Positions 7,779 through 15,857 of a stretch of DNA of 43,555 bases are shown in pieces. The stretch comes from Candidatus Woesearchaeota archaeon CG_4_10_14_0_2_um_filter_33_13 (GTDB taxonomy: Archaea; Nanobdellota; Nanobdellia; Woesearchaeales; GW2011-AR9). The position numbers and the translations under genes are program-made. The notes under the pieces are model-generated. The model was not told the DNA's origin and made no database searches. It worked only from the letters and a program-made list of their open reading frames with translations. Location of the stretch: positions 739 to 44,293 of the forward strand of contig PFNQ01000033.1 of NCBI GenBank assembly GCA_002792115.1. Reading direction: 5' to 3'. Numbering within the stretch: the first letter of the stretch is position 1; each line of letters begins with the position of its first letter.

Positions 7779-8681
7779 TTACATCTTTTCCAAGCGAGCA
7801 ATTCTTTCATCAATTGGAGGATGGGTGCTAAAGATCTTTTGCATGAAAGAACCTTTACTTTTACGAAAAGGCGTAGAAATGAAAAGGTGTGCCGTGGCTT
7901 TGTTAGCGTGATCAACTAACGGATCCGGATCCTCCTTTATCTTCTTTAATGCATCAGCCAAACCTTTTGGATACCGGGTTAAGATTGCACCAGAAGCATC
8001 AGCTAGATATTCCCTTTTTCTAGAGATGGCTAATTTGATAGCTTCTCCAATAAAGGGGGATAAAATTGCCAAAGCTAAACCTACTAATATGAACACAATT
8101 GTCAATTGGTTGCTGTCTTTATCTCTACTTCCTCCTCGGCCCCATAAAAAACTGCGAAGAAGAAAATCAGAAAGTAATACTGTCATTCCTACCATCACTG
8201 CTGCCAACATCATCACTCTGATATCAAAATTTTTGATATGAGACATTTCATGGGCAATAACGCCTTCCAATTCCAACCTATTCAATTTCTTTAATAATCC
8301 TGTTGTAACTGTAATCGCAGAATGTTCTGGATCTCTACCAGTAGCAAAAGCGTTTAAGGCATCATCTTCAATAACATAAACTTTTGGTGGTTTTGCTAAA
8401 CCTGCAGCAATAGACAATCCTTCAACTGTGTTTATTAGATGAGCATATTCTGGCTTCTGAGCTTCCTTTGCTCTGGTCATTGTTAAAATGGCATTGGCAC
8501 CACCATAATAACTAATTAGAAAATAGATTGTTCCAATAACTAAAGCTAAAATAATTCCAAAATAAAGATTTCCATAAAACACTCCAATCAATAATCCTAA
8601 AAAGATGATGAATATTAGGAAACAGAATATCAATATGTATGATCTTCTTTTGTTGCTATTAATCTCTTCGTAGATTCCCAT
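7779..8681 (-). CDS. htpX: HtpX-like membrane zinc protease (M48)
   Basis: Membrane metalloprotease of 300 residues that degrades misfolded membrane proteins. Two hydrophobic segments lie at about 15-36 and 39-58. The zinc motif HEMSH is at 144-148, and the third ligand Glu lies in the REYLADASGA motif near residue 230. Two more hydrophobic stretches follow HEMSH (about 156-177 and 195-215). The C-terminal HPPIDERIARLEKM is typical of HtpX. It follows LemA by 46 bases. HtpX next to LemA is a recurrent pair in prokaryotes, although the mechanism that links them is not settled. Confidence 0.95.
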   Translation of the reverse strand: MGIYEEINSNKRRSYILIFCFLIFIIFLGLLIGVFYGNLYFGIILALVIGTIYFLISYYGGANAILTMTRAKEAQKPEYAHLINTVEGLSIAAGLAKPPKVYVIEDDALNAFATGRDPEHSAITVTTGLLKKLNRLELEGVIAHEMSHIKNFDIRVMMLAAVMVGMTVLLSDFLLRSFLWGRGGSRDKDSNQLTIVFILVGLALAILSPFIGEAIKLAISRKREYLADASGAILTRYPKGLADALKKIKEDPDPLVDHANKATAHLFISTPFRKSKGSFMQKIFSTHPPIDERIARLEKM

Positions 8682-8727
8682 TACTTATCACCATAACTGA
8701 TTAAACAAAAAAATAAAGTGAAAAAAA

Positions 8728-9273
8728 CTAAAACTCAACTTTAACGTTCTTTCTTTCTTTTTCTTCCGTACCAAAAAACTCTTCCTGTTTGAATCCAAAC
8801 ATTTTAGCAAAAAGATTTTTTGGAAAAACTTGGATTGCTTCGTTAAAAGACATCACACTGTCATTGTAAAACTGTCTGGCATAAGCGATTTTTGACTCTG
8901 TTCCAGATAATTCTTCTTGTAACATCTTAAAATTTTCATTAGCCTTAAGTTGTGGATAATTCTCCGCTACTGCAAAGATAGACTTTAAGGCATCTGTTAT
9001 TTGATTAGATGCTTTTGCTTGATTTTTCTTTGAACCGGACATCAAAGAAGTTCTTGCTTTCGTAACTTCTTCTAAAACTGACTTTTCGTGTTTCATATAT
9101 CCTTTAACAGTATTTATCAAATTTGGGATTAAGTCATACCTTCTTTTTAATTGAACATCAATCTGTGCCCAAGCATTCTTCACCCTTATTCTCAAACGAA
9201 TTAAGTTGTTATAAATATAAATCACAAACAATACTACTGCAATAATCACAATTATTAACCAAGTTGCCACCAT
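8728..9273 (-). CDS. LemA family membrane protein
   Basis: A LemA-family protein with one N-terminal transmembrane helix (about 4-23) and a helical-bundle body. The signature NLIRLRIRVKNAWAQIDVQLKRRYDLIPNL-type segment is present, as is the conserved ARQFYNDSVMSFNEAIQVFP region. The frame is open to a GTG at 9288, but GGAGGG directly precedes the ATG at 9273, so I take that start (181 residues). LemA proteins are linked to envelope stress and to HtpX/M48 proteases. Its molecular activity is unknown. Confidence 0.92.
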   Translation of the reverse strand: MVATWLIIVIIAVVLFVIYIYNNLIRLRIRVKNAWAQIDVQLKRRYDLIPNLINTVKGYMKHEKSVLEEVTKARTSLMSGSKKNQAKASNQITDALKSIFAVAENYPQLKANENFKMLQEELSGTESKIAYARQFYNDSVMSFNEAIQVFPKNLFAKMFGFKQEEFFGTEEKERKNVKVEF

Positions 9274-9451
9274 TTTATTACCCTCCACAAGTTTATTAAG
9301 ATTAAAATGTTAATCTGTTTTAAAAACCTTATTATTTAAAATTCATTCACTATAAAAACATAACCTAACAATATAATTTAAAATATTTTTAATCAAGCGG
9401 AAACTATATAAACAAAAACAACATCCTTTTTAAAAAAGAGGTAACTATAAA

Positions 9452-10351
9452 TTGGTATTAGAACATATTTTCCCAGAAGACTGGTTGGAAAAGAAAGGAC
9501 GATATGCTTTTATTTTGGGTTTTATTTACACAGTTATTGGAATATTAGTTGCTTCTATCTTGTTTCCTGGTGATCCGGCGTTGGTAGCTGTGGCGATAAC
9601 TTCAATGTTGTTGCTTCCGGAGCTTTACAAAATATTTTCTATTGAAGAAAGACAGGAATCAATGGAAAAGAAAGTTTCCATTAAATCTTTATGGAGAGAT
9701 GATATTGAGATAGTCCGGATTTATGTTTTTTTATTCTTGGGCATTTTACTGGTTTATTCTTTGGGCACCATTGTCCTGCCTCAAATGCAGGCTAACAATC
9801 TTTTTAGAGAACAATTAGAGATCAGGTTTGGGCAAGGATTTTCTGGTCAGGCCGTTAGTGTTGGAGAAGTAGCTGGCACTCTTAGTTTTACTCCGGGACT
9901 ATTTTTGGATCTTCTTGGAAATAACTTTTTAGTTTTGATAGCTTGTTTTATTATAGCGCTGTTAGCTGGGGATGGAGCAATCTTCCTGATAACTTGGAAT
10001 GCTTCCGTTTGGGGAACCATCTTTGGTTTAACTGCAAAATACGCTGGCGTCTTTTCTGGTAAACCCCCTTTGTATTTCTTTGCTTTGATCATGTTAATCG
10101 TTTTCCCTCACATGCTTTTGGAAGCGATATCTTATTTTCTGGCAGCCATCTCAGGCTCAGTTATCTCCAAAGATGTGATCCTAGAAGAATTTGCTTCTAA
10201 TAGATTTTTTGAAGTTTTCAGCTTTAATCTTTACTTGTTACTATTTGCTTTGGTATTCTTGCTGTTAGGTGCGTTAGTAGAAACAGTAGTTTTAGATAAC
10301 GTCTCTACGTATCAAGAGATTATTAGAATGAGTTTGATGGGATTAGGATAG
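9452..10351 (+). CDS. SpoIIM-like (stage II sporulation protein M family) membrane protein
   Basis: A polytopic membrane protein of 299 residues. Hydrophobic segments lie at about 18-37, 40-56, 91-112, 156-178, 186-206, 212-232 and 258-285. The central NNFLVLIACFIIALLAGDGA, followed by WNASVWG, a Pro-His pair and an E-x5-F element, match the SpoIIM/DUF95 fold. In archaea the family is widespread and its function is unknown. The start is a TTG preceded at 8-9 bases by AGAGGT. ATATAAAC at about 9409-9418 is the likely promoter. Confidence 0.8.
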   Translation: MVLEHIFPEDWLEKKGRYAFILGFIYTVIGILVASILFPGDPALVAVAITSMLLLPELYKIFSIEERQESMEKKVSIKSLWRDDIEIVRIYVFLFLGILLVYSLGTIVLPQMQANNLFREQLEIRFGQGFSGQAVSVGEVAGTLSFTPGLFLDLLGNNFLVLIACFIIALLAGDGAIFLITWNASVWGTIFGLTAKYAGVFSGKPPLYFFALIMLIVFPHMLLEAISYFLAAISGSVISKDVILEEFASNRFFEVFSFNLYLLLFALVFLLLGALVETVVLDNVSTYQEIIRMSLMGLG

Positions 10352-10419
10352 TTTGTAAAACCGGAATCTTTTTATTCTCTCTTTCTTTCTCTAAGAGAAA
10401 ATCTAAAGAGGTGTTGTTA

Positions 10420-10671
10420 ATGGCAAAATTCAGTCAAGAATATGCAGAAGTTCTAGCTTTAGTAAAAGTTCACAAATATAAAGAGGCAGATGATAAGTTA
10501 AAAGCGCACATTGCAGAGGAACATACCCTAAATGCTTATATTCCAACGCTAGTTAGAGAACTTCATCAGTTGCAAGGCCTTGTTTCTTTGATGCAGAATC
10601 ATTTGGAATCTTGGCAACAATCTCCTGGTTTTCAAGAAGAAGTTGGTACAGATAGAAACTTCATTGCCTAA
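10420..10671 (+). CDS. Small helical protein of unknown function
   Basis: This 83-residue, strongly helical protein reads EYAEVLALVKVHKYKEADDKLKAHIAEEH, then LVRELHQLQGLVSLMQNHLESW. I do not recognise it. The ATG at 10420 is preceded by GAGGTG at the proper spacing, so the upstream GTG and TTG codons in frame are not the start. The frame continues for 27 more codons after its TAA stop and keeps the same helical, charged character (next entry), so the protein may be truncated. Confidence 0.6.
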   Translation: MAKFSQEYAEVLALVKVHKYKEADDKLKAHIAEEHTLNAYIPTLVRELHQLQGLVSLMQNHLESWQQSPGFQEEVGTDRNFIA

Positions 10672-10755
10672 TTTGAAGAGAAAATGCGTTCTTTAGAACA
10701 AACCAGAAAGAACATACTACATTCGTTAAAGGGCTTGCTAAAAAAGTTTGAATAA
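10672..10755 (+). pseudogene. In-frame continuation of the small helical gene beyond a TAA stop
   Basis: Directly after the TAA at 10669-10671 the same frame stays open for 27 codons, from FEEKMRSLEQTRKNIL to KKFE, and then ends in TAA. An amphipathic lysine-rich helix is encoded, a natural C-terminus for the upstream protein. A nonsense change, a sequencing error or a separate 23-residue peptide starting at the ATG at 10684 are all possible. Confidence 0.35.
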
Positions 10756-10763
10756 TTATCTTT

Positions 10764-11582
10764 TTATTTTTCATGTGGTTTACAGACATCATAAAAGTCA
10801 CATTGGCCATTACCCCATTTACATAATGGGCTTGGCGATTTTGGATAATCGTGAATCTTCTCTGTAATTGAAGTGTGGGCGTGAATCAATTCAATTTCTG
10901 TTCTAGCCAAGTTTAACAACTCTTCATCAACATCCATAAACTTAAGCTTGTGGCGTAGGAAAAAGATTCCTACTTTGGATGGCATAGTGCCATGTTTTTC
11001 AAAGTATAGTAGCGAATAGATCGCCAACTGTAATTTAATACTGTCTTTCATATCAAATCGAGAGTTAGTTTTATAATCAATAATTTGAGCTTGGTCATCC
11101 ACTTGATGGATGGCATCAATAAATCCTCTTACAGAATAATTATCCGAAGTATATTCCTGTTCTCTTATTGGACTTAATTGAAGAAAAGCTTCCTGTATGG
11201 GAATATTTTTTTCTTGCATAGTCTTCGCAACAGAATCAACAAATTGGTTGGTCCAGTTCATTAGCATCATCATTGTCTCTTCAAAATAGAATGATTCTTG
11301 GTCTTTGTTTAAATCCAAACTTTTCAGTTTTGGTTGATATTGTTGCCAATGGTGCATCAATAATTTTTGAATCGCTACCTTAAACTTGTTAGAGTAATTT
11401 TGTTCATTTACTTGACTTAGATCGATGTCATAAAAATCTTCTAAAGCAGAATGGGCAATGTTTCCTCTAACAGTATGGATGCTTGGAAAAGTGGGTAGTT
11501 TTTCAACATATTGATAATAATATTTTCTTTTACATTGTTTAAAGGTGTTAATCGAAGAAGGTGATTCTACTCTTTTTGCCAT
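10764..11582 (-). CDS. PD-(D/E)XK nuclease of the RecB/Cas4/AddB type with 4Fe-4S cysteines
   Basis: A 272-residue exonuclease-like protein. The RecB nuclease signature runs GNIAHSALEDFY (His), AQIIDYKTNS (Asp and Lys of the catalytic core) and LQLAIYSLLY (Gln-x-Tyr motif). Cys17 in FKQCKRKYYYQY and Cys254, Cys261 and Cys267 near the C-terminus have the spacing of the four-cysteine iron-sulfur staple of Cas4 and AddB nucleases. No CRISPR array or cas gene lies in the window, so a DNA repair role is more likely than adaptation. It stands alone on the minus strand, convergent with the small helical gene. Confidence 0.9.
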   Translation of the reverse strand: MAKRVESPSSINTFKQCKRKYYYQYVEKLPTFPSIHTVRGNIAHSALEDFYDIDLSQVNEQNYSNKFKVAIQKLLMHHWQQYQPKLKSLDLNKDQESFYFEETMMMLMNWTNQFVDSVAKTMQEKNIPIQEAFLQLSPIREQEYTSDNYSVRGFIDAIHQVDDQAQIIDYKTNSRFDMKDSIKLQLAIYSLLYFEKHGTMPSKVGIFFLRHKLKFMDVDEELLNLARTEIELIHAHTSITEKIHDYPKSPSPLCKWGNGQCDFYDVCKPHEK

Positions 11583-11686
11583 ATGATAAAGAACGACTTT
11601 ACTTTGTTTATATGTGTTTCCCTAACCTGTCCCGTGGGTAGTGGCTAATAGGAAGATTTTTATAATTTATTTAATTAAAATGGGAT

Positions 11687-11908
11687 ATGATCAAAAAAGA
11701 AACCCTGGTTATTTTTAAAGACGGCGAATTTAAAGGAGAACATGATTGGAAAGGTGGAATTCCTTTATCTATTGGAGAAATTCTCAAAGTGAATCTTAAT
11801 GACAAGACCATAAATTATATTCTTGCCGATAAAGAAGTTAGTTGCGATGTTGAAGGAGAAGATCAAAAGGTAAGAGTAATTTACAAATTTAAATTAGATA
11901 AAAATTAA
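11687..11908 (+). CDS. Small hypothetical protein, beta-rich
   Basis: This 73-residue protein has an alternating pattern that suggests a small beta barrel (TLVIFKDGEFKGEHDWKGG; GEILKVNLNDKTINYIL; VRVIYKFKLDKN). I do not recognise a family. TTTATAATT about 25 bases before the ATG gives a leaderless start, which supports real expression. It is convergent with the L31e gene, eight bases away. Confidence 0.6.
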   Translation: MIKKETLVIFKDGEFKGEHDWKGGIPLSIGEILKVNLNDKTINYILADKEVSCDVEGEDQKVRVIYKFKLDKN

Positions 11909-11916
11909 GAAATAAT

Positions 11917-12285
11917 TTATTCTGTTTTTTCAACGGGATTAACTTCCTTTACTTCTTTTTTTGGAGCAACTGTCTTTTTAGCTTTCTTCTTATCAACTTT
12001 TTCTTTTTTCTTTACTCCAAAAAGATCGGCATTAACTATTCCTTTCTCATCCTTAGTTACAGTAACCTTAACATGGTGAGGTGGATTCTGGATACCATGC
12101 TTCCACAATTCTTGGTTAAGCTCTTTACTTAACTTAACGTCTTGTGATTTCATGTGTCTAACTAAAAAAGCTCGTAGTGCGTCAACGGCCTTTTTTGTCT
12201 TTCTCCACCTAGGTACTTTTTGATATTCTTTTCTTAGAGGAACGTTATAAGTTCTTTCAATTGTTTTAAATTCTGTTTTAACCAT
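11917..12285 (-). CDS. rpl31e: Large ribosomal subunit protein L31e
   Basis: Ribosomal protein L31e, 122 residues. The conserved core (ERTYNVPLR, PRWRKTKKAVDALRAFLVRHMK, then LNQELWKHGIQNPPHHVKV) covers about 1-90. A Lys/Glu/Val-rich tail of about 30 residues, probably disordered, follows and is longer than in many archaea. Its ATG is two bases after the L39e stop, and it ends the S19e-L39e-L31e operon. eIF6, which often follows L31e in archaea, is not next here. Confidence 0.96.
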   Translation of the reverse strand: MVKTEFKTIERTYNVPLRKEYQKVPRWRKTKKAVDALRAFLVRHMKSQDVKLSKELNQELWKHGIQNPPHHVKVTVTKDEKGIVNADLFGVKKKEKVDKKKAKKTVAPKKEVKEVNPVEKTE

Positions 12286-12287
12286 TT

Positions 12288-12461
12288 TTAAGCTTTAGTT
12301 TTACTCCTTCTCCAGTTTCTTTTTACTACAGTGTGTCTGGAAGGATGAACTTTTTTACCTTTTCCATAAATTTTGAAAACTGTCCAAAATGGTGCCCATT
12401 TAGTTTGTTTACTTAGTTTGATTAAACGTTTCTTTTTTGATGGGTGTTTGTTAGTAGCCAT
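12288..12461 (-). CDS. rpl39e: Large ribosomal subunit protein L39e
   Basis: A 57-residue, very basic protein. It begins MATNKHPSKKKRLIKLSKQT, contains WAPFWTVFKIYG, and ends with the family hallmark RHTVVKRNWRRSKTKA. L39e lines the peptide exit tunnel. It lies one base after the S19e stop and two bases before the L31e start, the classic archaeal order. The hydrophobic-aromatic middle (APFWTVFKIYGK) is where most archaeal L39e have a shorter Pro-Ala-Trp segment. Confidence 0.94.
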   Translation of the reverse strand: MATNKHPSKKKRLIKLSKQTKWAPFWTVFKIYGKGKKVHPSRHTVVKRNWRRSKTKA

Positions 12462-12462
12462 T

Positions 12463-12909
12463 TTATTCTTTAACTTTTCTCGCTTCTTTGCCGATTTGCA
12501 CTGCTAATTTATCTAAGAAAGAAGTTCCTTTAGGAGTTAAAACTCTTCCTTTATGTGCGCCCTTTTCAGCTTTTGTAATTAATTCTGATTTTTCTAATTG
12601 TTGTAGAATCTTTCTAATGATTGAACCAGAAGCAGGAAAAAATTTTTCAGGTTTGTGACCTCGATTCTTCTTACCGCCATATTTGTGCCTTAATTTTTGT
12701 GTTCCCACTGGGCCTAATTTAGCAATACTTCTTAAAATAGCTGCAGATCTAGCATACCACCAGTCTTCACTGTCTGGCATTCTATCTTGGTGATGACCTG
12801 TCTTAACAAAAGCACTCCATTCAGTAGGTTGTACTAACTTTTGTTTCTTAAGCTCATCAGCAGCTTTATTAATCAATTCATTAGGGTTAATTTGTAATAT
12901 TTGACTCAT
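12463..12909 (-). CDS. rps19e: Small ribosomal subunit protein S19e
   Basis: Ribosomal protein S19e, 148 residues, full length. The family signature is DWWYARSAAILRSIAKLGPVG, followed by LRHKYGGKKNRGHKPEKFFPASGSIIRKIL-type sequence and a C-terminal winged-helix portion. It acts in late small-subunit maturation. It is the first gene of the operon S19e-L39e-L31e. PDCD5, which frequently sits between S19e and L39e, is missing here. Confidence 0.96.
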   Translation of the reverse strand: MSQILQINPNELINKAADELKKQKLVQPTEWSAFVKTGHHQDRMPDSEDWWYARSAAILRSIAKLGPVGTQKLRHKYGGKKNRGHKPEKFFPASGSIIRKILQQLEKSELITKAEKGAHKGRVLTPKGTSFLDKLAVQIGKEARKVKE

Positions 12910-13135
12910 TTTTAAGACACCTTAATCATAATATGTTATCTGATGTCTGCTTTGAGAACGGGGGTTATTTATAAATGTTTTGGGTGTTTAAGATTCAATA
13001 AATCTATTATTTGCGTTTGTCTTCTAATACTATCCTAGTGAATCGTTGCTTTAGACTGAAGAAACTTTTAAATACCTCAATATTTTCTTACCTTTAAAGA
13101 TTATGTTTAATTATCTTAAAACGAGGTGTGATTAA

Positions 13136-14458
13136 ATGAAAAAAGGAATTTTACTAACATTCTTATTAATGGTTGTTTTAATGGCAGTTTCAGTAACTGC
13201 TGACCCATTAACGGCAATTTCTGGGTTTTTAAATAGTGTTTTTGGTTTTATAGGGAGCACTGCATTTTTAGGCGCAGCACAATTTGGTGGATTATTAAAA
13301 TTATTATATGCGGGTTTAGTGTTTACACTTCTTTTCTCTGCATCTGCTTTGATTAGAGACCACTTAAAAAAAGGCCCTGCTGTAGCAATCTCTATCATCA
13401 TTGCAATTTTAGTTGCTTTAGTAACTCCAACTACAATGTTATTGGCCTTTGTTACAACTTACGCTACTTTAACAATGGGAATTTTATTTGGTGTTCCTGT
13501 TGGGGGCATACTTTGGTTTACTGTTGCTCACAGAACAAAAACGTGGGGTATGTTCATTGCTAAGTTGATTGTAATTATGTTGGGTTTTTGGATAACTAGT
13601 CAATTTGTTCTTAGTGTGCAAGGCAGAGGAGGTAGTTTTGTGCAAGCTGTTCCGACGTCAGCTGGCGTTGCTGGAAGTATAATTACTTTCTTCACTGAAT
13701 GGGCACCAATTGTGTTTGCATTAGCACTGTTCTGGGTAATTGTTGACTTCTGGTTCTTAGCTGGAAGAGAAGAACGTGGCGGATCTGAAGATTCTGATGA
13801 TGGCGGTGATGCTGCTGGAAAAAGAGAAGGTTTGAGAACTAGTATTGGCGGATGGATCAGAAATAACCTTAGCGTGGAAAAAGAATTTACCGAAGATGAA
13901 ATTATCTTGATTAGAAATGCAGAAAATGCCTTGACTAGAATTGATGCTGCGATGACTGCTTTACCTCCTGTTCCAACAGATGCAGAGGTTAGGACTATTG
14001 CGGAAAGATTTAGAAGACAAGTTTTAACACCACTTGCTAAGGCCGCAAAAATTGAGAAAAAAGCATTGGGAATTATGCGCGATCTTACTCGAAAAGAAAG
14101 AAGAGCAGGCACTTTAGATGCAAGGGACAGAACTTTAATGGCGGAAGCCGAAGCAATTGGTAATGAAGTTAGGGCCATCATTAATGGAGCTAATGGATTA
14201 AGAGAATTGATTGAAGAATTAGAAAGAATATTGGGTGGTTCACCAGCTCCAACTGCTGCGGCCGTAAGTTCGTCAAGGGGTAGAATTATGACTGCTCTTG
14301 CGGGATTGCGTGGTTTTATGACTTCTGCACTTGGACACCTTGGTGCCTTTGTAGCTGCTTTGAGAGGAAGAGCAGCCTCTCCAGGACCTTCTGGTGGAGC
14401 AACTCCCCCTGGACCGGGTCCTTCCGGTGGAAGAGGTCCAAGAGTAAGGACGCCTTAA
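13136..14458 (+). CDS. Multi-pass membrane protein with coiled-coil domain and PSGGR tail, unknown
   Basis: This 440-residue protein is not recognised. A signal peptide (about 1-22) is followed by hydrophobic segments at about 27-45, 50-68, 80-98, 103-122, 140-158 and 185-212, then an acidic-glycine linker (GGSEDSDDGGD). A soluble alpha-helical part (about 230-405) follows. The last 30 residues are Pro/Gly/Ser-rich, contain GPSGG twice, and end GGRGPRVRTP. A closely similar end occurs on the protein two genes downstream. GAGGTG before the ATG and CTTTTAAATACC at about 13064 give the start and promoter. It is the first of three adjacent membrane genes. The signal-peptide-plus-small-TM layout recalls pilin-like or secretion components, but this is a guess. 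Confidence 0.65.
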   Translation: MKKGILLTFLLMVVLMAVSVTADPLTAISGFLNSVFGFIGSTAFLGAAQFGGLLKLLYAGLVFTLLFSASALIRDHLKKGPAVAISIIIAILVALVTPTTMLLAFVTTYATLTMGILFGVPVGGILWFTVAHRTKTWGMFIAKLIVIMLGFWITSQFVLSVQGRGGSFVQAVPTSAGVAGSIITFFTEWAPIVFALALFWVIVDFWFLAGREERGGSEDSDDGGDAAGKREGLRTSIGGWIRNNLSVEKEFTEDEIILIRNAENALTRIDAAMTALPPVPTDAEVRTIAERFRRQVLTPLAKAAKIEKKALGIMRDLTRKERRAGTLDARDRTLMAEAEAIGNEVRAIINGANGLRELIEELERILGGSPAPTAAAVSSSRGRIMTALAGLRGFMTSALGHLGAFVAALRGRAASPGPSGGATPPGPGPSGGRGPRVRTP

Positions 14459-14530
14459 ACCTTTTTCTTTCTTTTATTATCTTTTCTTACAACAAAAAAC
14501 TTATAAAGCGAAATGGTATCCTTAAACATT

Positions 14531-15076
14531 ATGAAAAAGAAGTGGATGTTATTTGTTATTAGTTCTTTACTTTCCATTCCGTATGCTATTGCAGATATTG
14601 GTTCTACTTTTGGCAATGTTTGGTACAAAATTATGAATGTTGGTAGTCTCGGTTTTTTAGGTTTAGGTGAGGGAACAGTTGTTGCTGCATTTACTAGAAT
14701 ATTATTATGGATTTTAATGTTTACCGTTTTTTTTGCTGTGATTATTTACATGAGTGCAGAAGGAAGACCATTAAAATATTTTAAAAAAAACCATGCTATG
14801 GTTATTGCTGCTGTTTTGGCAACTATCGGAGCAATTTTCTTGCCAGTTGAAGTTATTCTAGCGGCCGGTGCAGGGTGGGGTACAGCAATCGCTCTATTAT
14901 TAATTGGTGGTCCAATAGTCGGAATTGCTTATTTGTTATGGTATCTTCCTGGCAAGGACGAGCATGGCAACAAAATTCCCGAAACCAAGTGGACCGTATT
15001 TTTGAAGATCGTAATTTGTTTACTATTATTGTGGATTTTAAGTGTAATGAAATATCATGTAGGTAGGATGGCATAA
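14531..15076 (+). CDS. Small multi-pass membrane protein with signal peptide, unknown
   Basis: About 181 residues, with a clear signal peptide (MKKKWMLFVISSLLSIPYAIA) and four or five hydrophobic segments. TTATAAAG at 14501-14508 is 26 bases before the ATG at 14531, so I choose that start over the ATG at 14513 in the same frame. It therefore has its own promoter after the T-rich tract that ends the preceding gene. The stop overlaps the next start in TAATG, so it is translationally coupled to the following gene. Its general plan (signal, GxG-rich loops, TM pairs) resembles the first 220 residues of the upstream gene, suggesting they are related components. Confidence 0.65.
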   Translation: MKKKWMLFVISSLLSIPYAIADIGSTFGNVWYKIMNVGSLGFLGLGEGTVVAAFTRILLWILMFTVFFAVIIYMSAEGRPLKYFKKNHAMVIAAVLATIGAIFLPVEVILAAGAGWGTAIALLLIGGPIVGIAYLLWYLPGKDEHGNKIPETKWTVFLKIVICLLLLWILSVMKYHVGRMA

Positions 15077-15843
15077 TGGCAATCGGTTCAGATATTAGCA
15101 GTTTTGTGAGTAGTACAATAGGCACAACTGTAAATGATTTTATTGACCTAGCTATTGTTATTGTTACTTTAATGTTAATTTGGTATGTGATTAAATTCTT
15201 TTTAGTTGGTCCTCCAACACCAGAGGATAAGGCTGCTAAACGAGATCGTGAAAGTGGTGAGGCGGAAGAGGCAAAAAGAAAAAGGGGAGAACTACTTGAA
15301 GAGAGAAGAACTCGCAAAGAAGCAGCAGAAAAAATTGAGGTTCAGAAAAGAAGAGAACACAATATGAGATTGCCGTTAGGCAATTTGATTCACGCCATGA
15401 CTGATTGTACCGATACTGTTCATTCGTTGAGTGAAGGCAGAAACGCTGCACGCAGAGTTTCAGCAACGGGTGATGCAACAAGATCATTGCATAGTTGTAA
15501 TAGTCGTTTAAGACAAGCCGCTAGGGCGGTTAGGGGAGCATTACATCGAGAGAGAGATCATACTTTACATGGGGCTTTAGATAATATTTATCGATTTTTA
15601 GGAGCTGCTGAACATGAAATTGCAAATATCACTATTCCTAATCATGCAGATCCAAACTGGGTAGCTCTGGCTGCTACGGCAAGTACTCAAGTAGATCATA
15701 TTCGTGCAGGTTGTGACAGCATTAGGCAGGCAATTGATCAGTATATCCGTGATGGGACTCAAGCAACTATTGCTGCTATTACTGCTGGAACTCCTTCACC
15801 TGGGCCTTCTGGTGGAAGAAGACGCCCAGTAGGAACTCCTTAA
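15076..15843 (+). CDS. Single-pass membrane protein with helical domain and PSGGR tail, unknown
   Basis: This 255-residue protein has one membrane helix at about 23-46 and then a highly charged Glu/Lys/Arg coiled coil (about 50-100). A helical His/Arg-rich domain with three cysteines follows (about 105-235). The C-terminal tail is TPSPGPSGGRRRPVGTP. The tail matches that of the protein encoded at 13136 (SPGPSGG and GPSGGR...V.TP). The predicted topology is a short outside N-terminus with the charged body inside, or the reverse. No family is recognised. It overlaps the preceding gene by one base and is followed by the convergent glycosyltransferase gene 14 bases away. Confidence 0.65.
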   Translation: MAIGSDISSFVSSTIGTTVNDFIDLAIVIVTLMLIWYVIKFFLVGPPTPEDKAAKRDRESGEAEEAKRKRGELLEERRTRKEAAEKIEVQKRREHNMRLPLGNLIHAMTDCTDTVHSLSEGRNAARRVSATGDATRSLHSCNSRLRQAARAVRGALHRERDHTLHGALDNIYRFLGAAEHEIANITIPNHADPNWVALAATASTQVDHIRAGCDSIRQAIDQYIRDGTQATIAAITAGTPSPGPSGGRRRPVGTP

Positions 15844-15857
15844 AAAAAGAAATAAAA

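Noticed and set aside
10669-10671. Pyrrolysine or other recoding of the stop
   Set aside because: The codon is TAA. Pyrrolysine uses TAG, and no pyl genes are seen.
10764-11582. Cas4 of a CRISPR system
   Set aside because: The nuclease has Cas4-like cysteines, but no repeats, spacers or other cas genes occur in the window.
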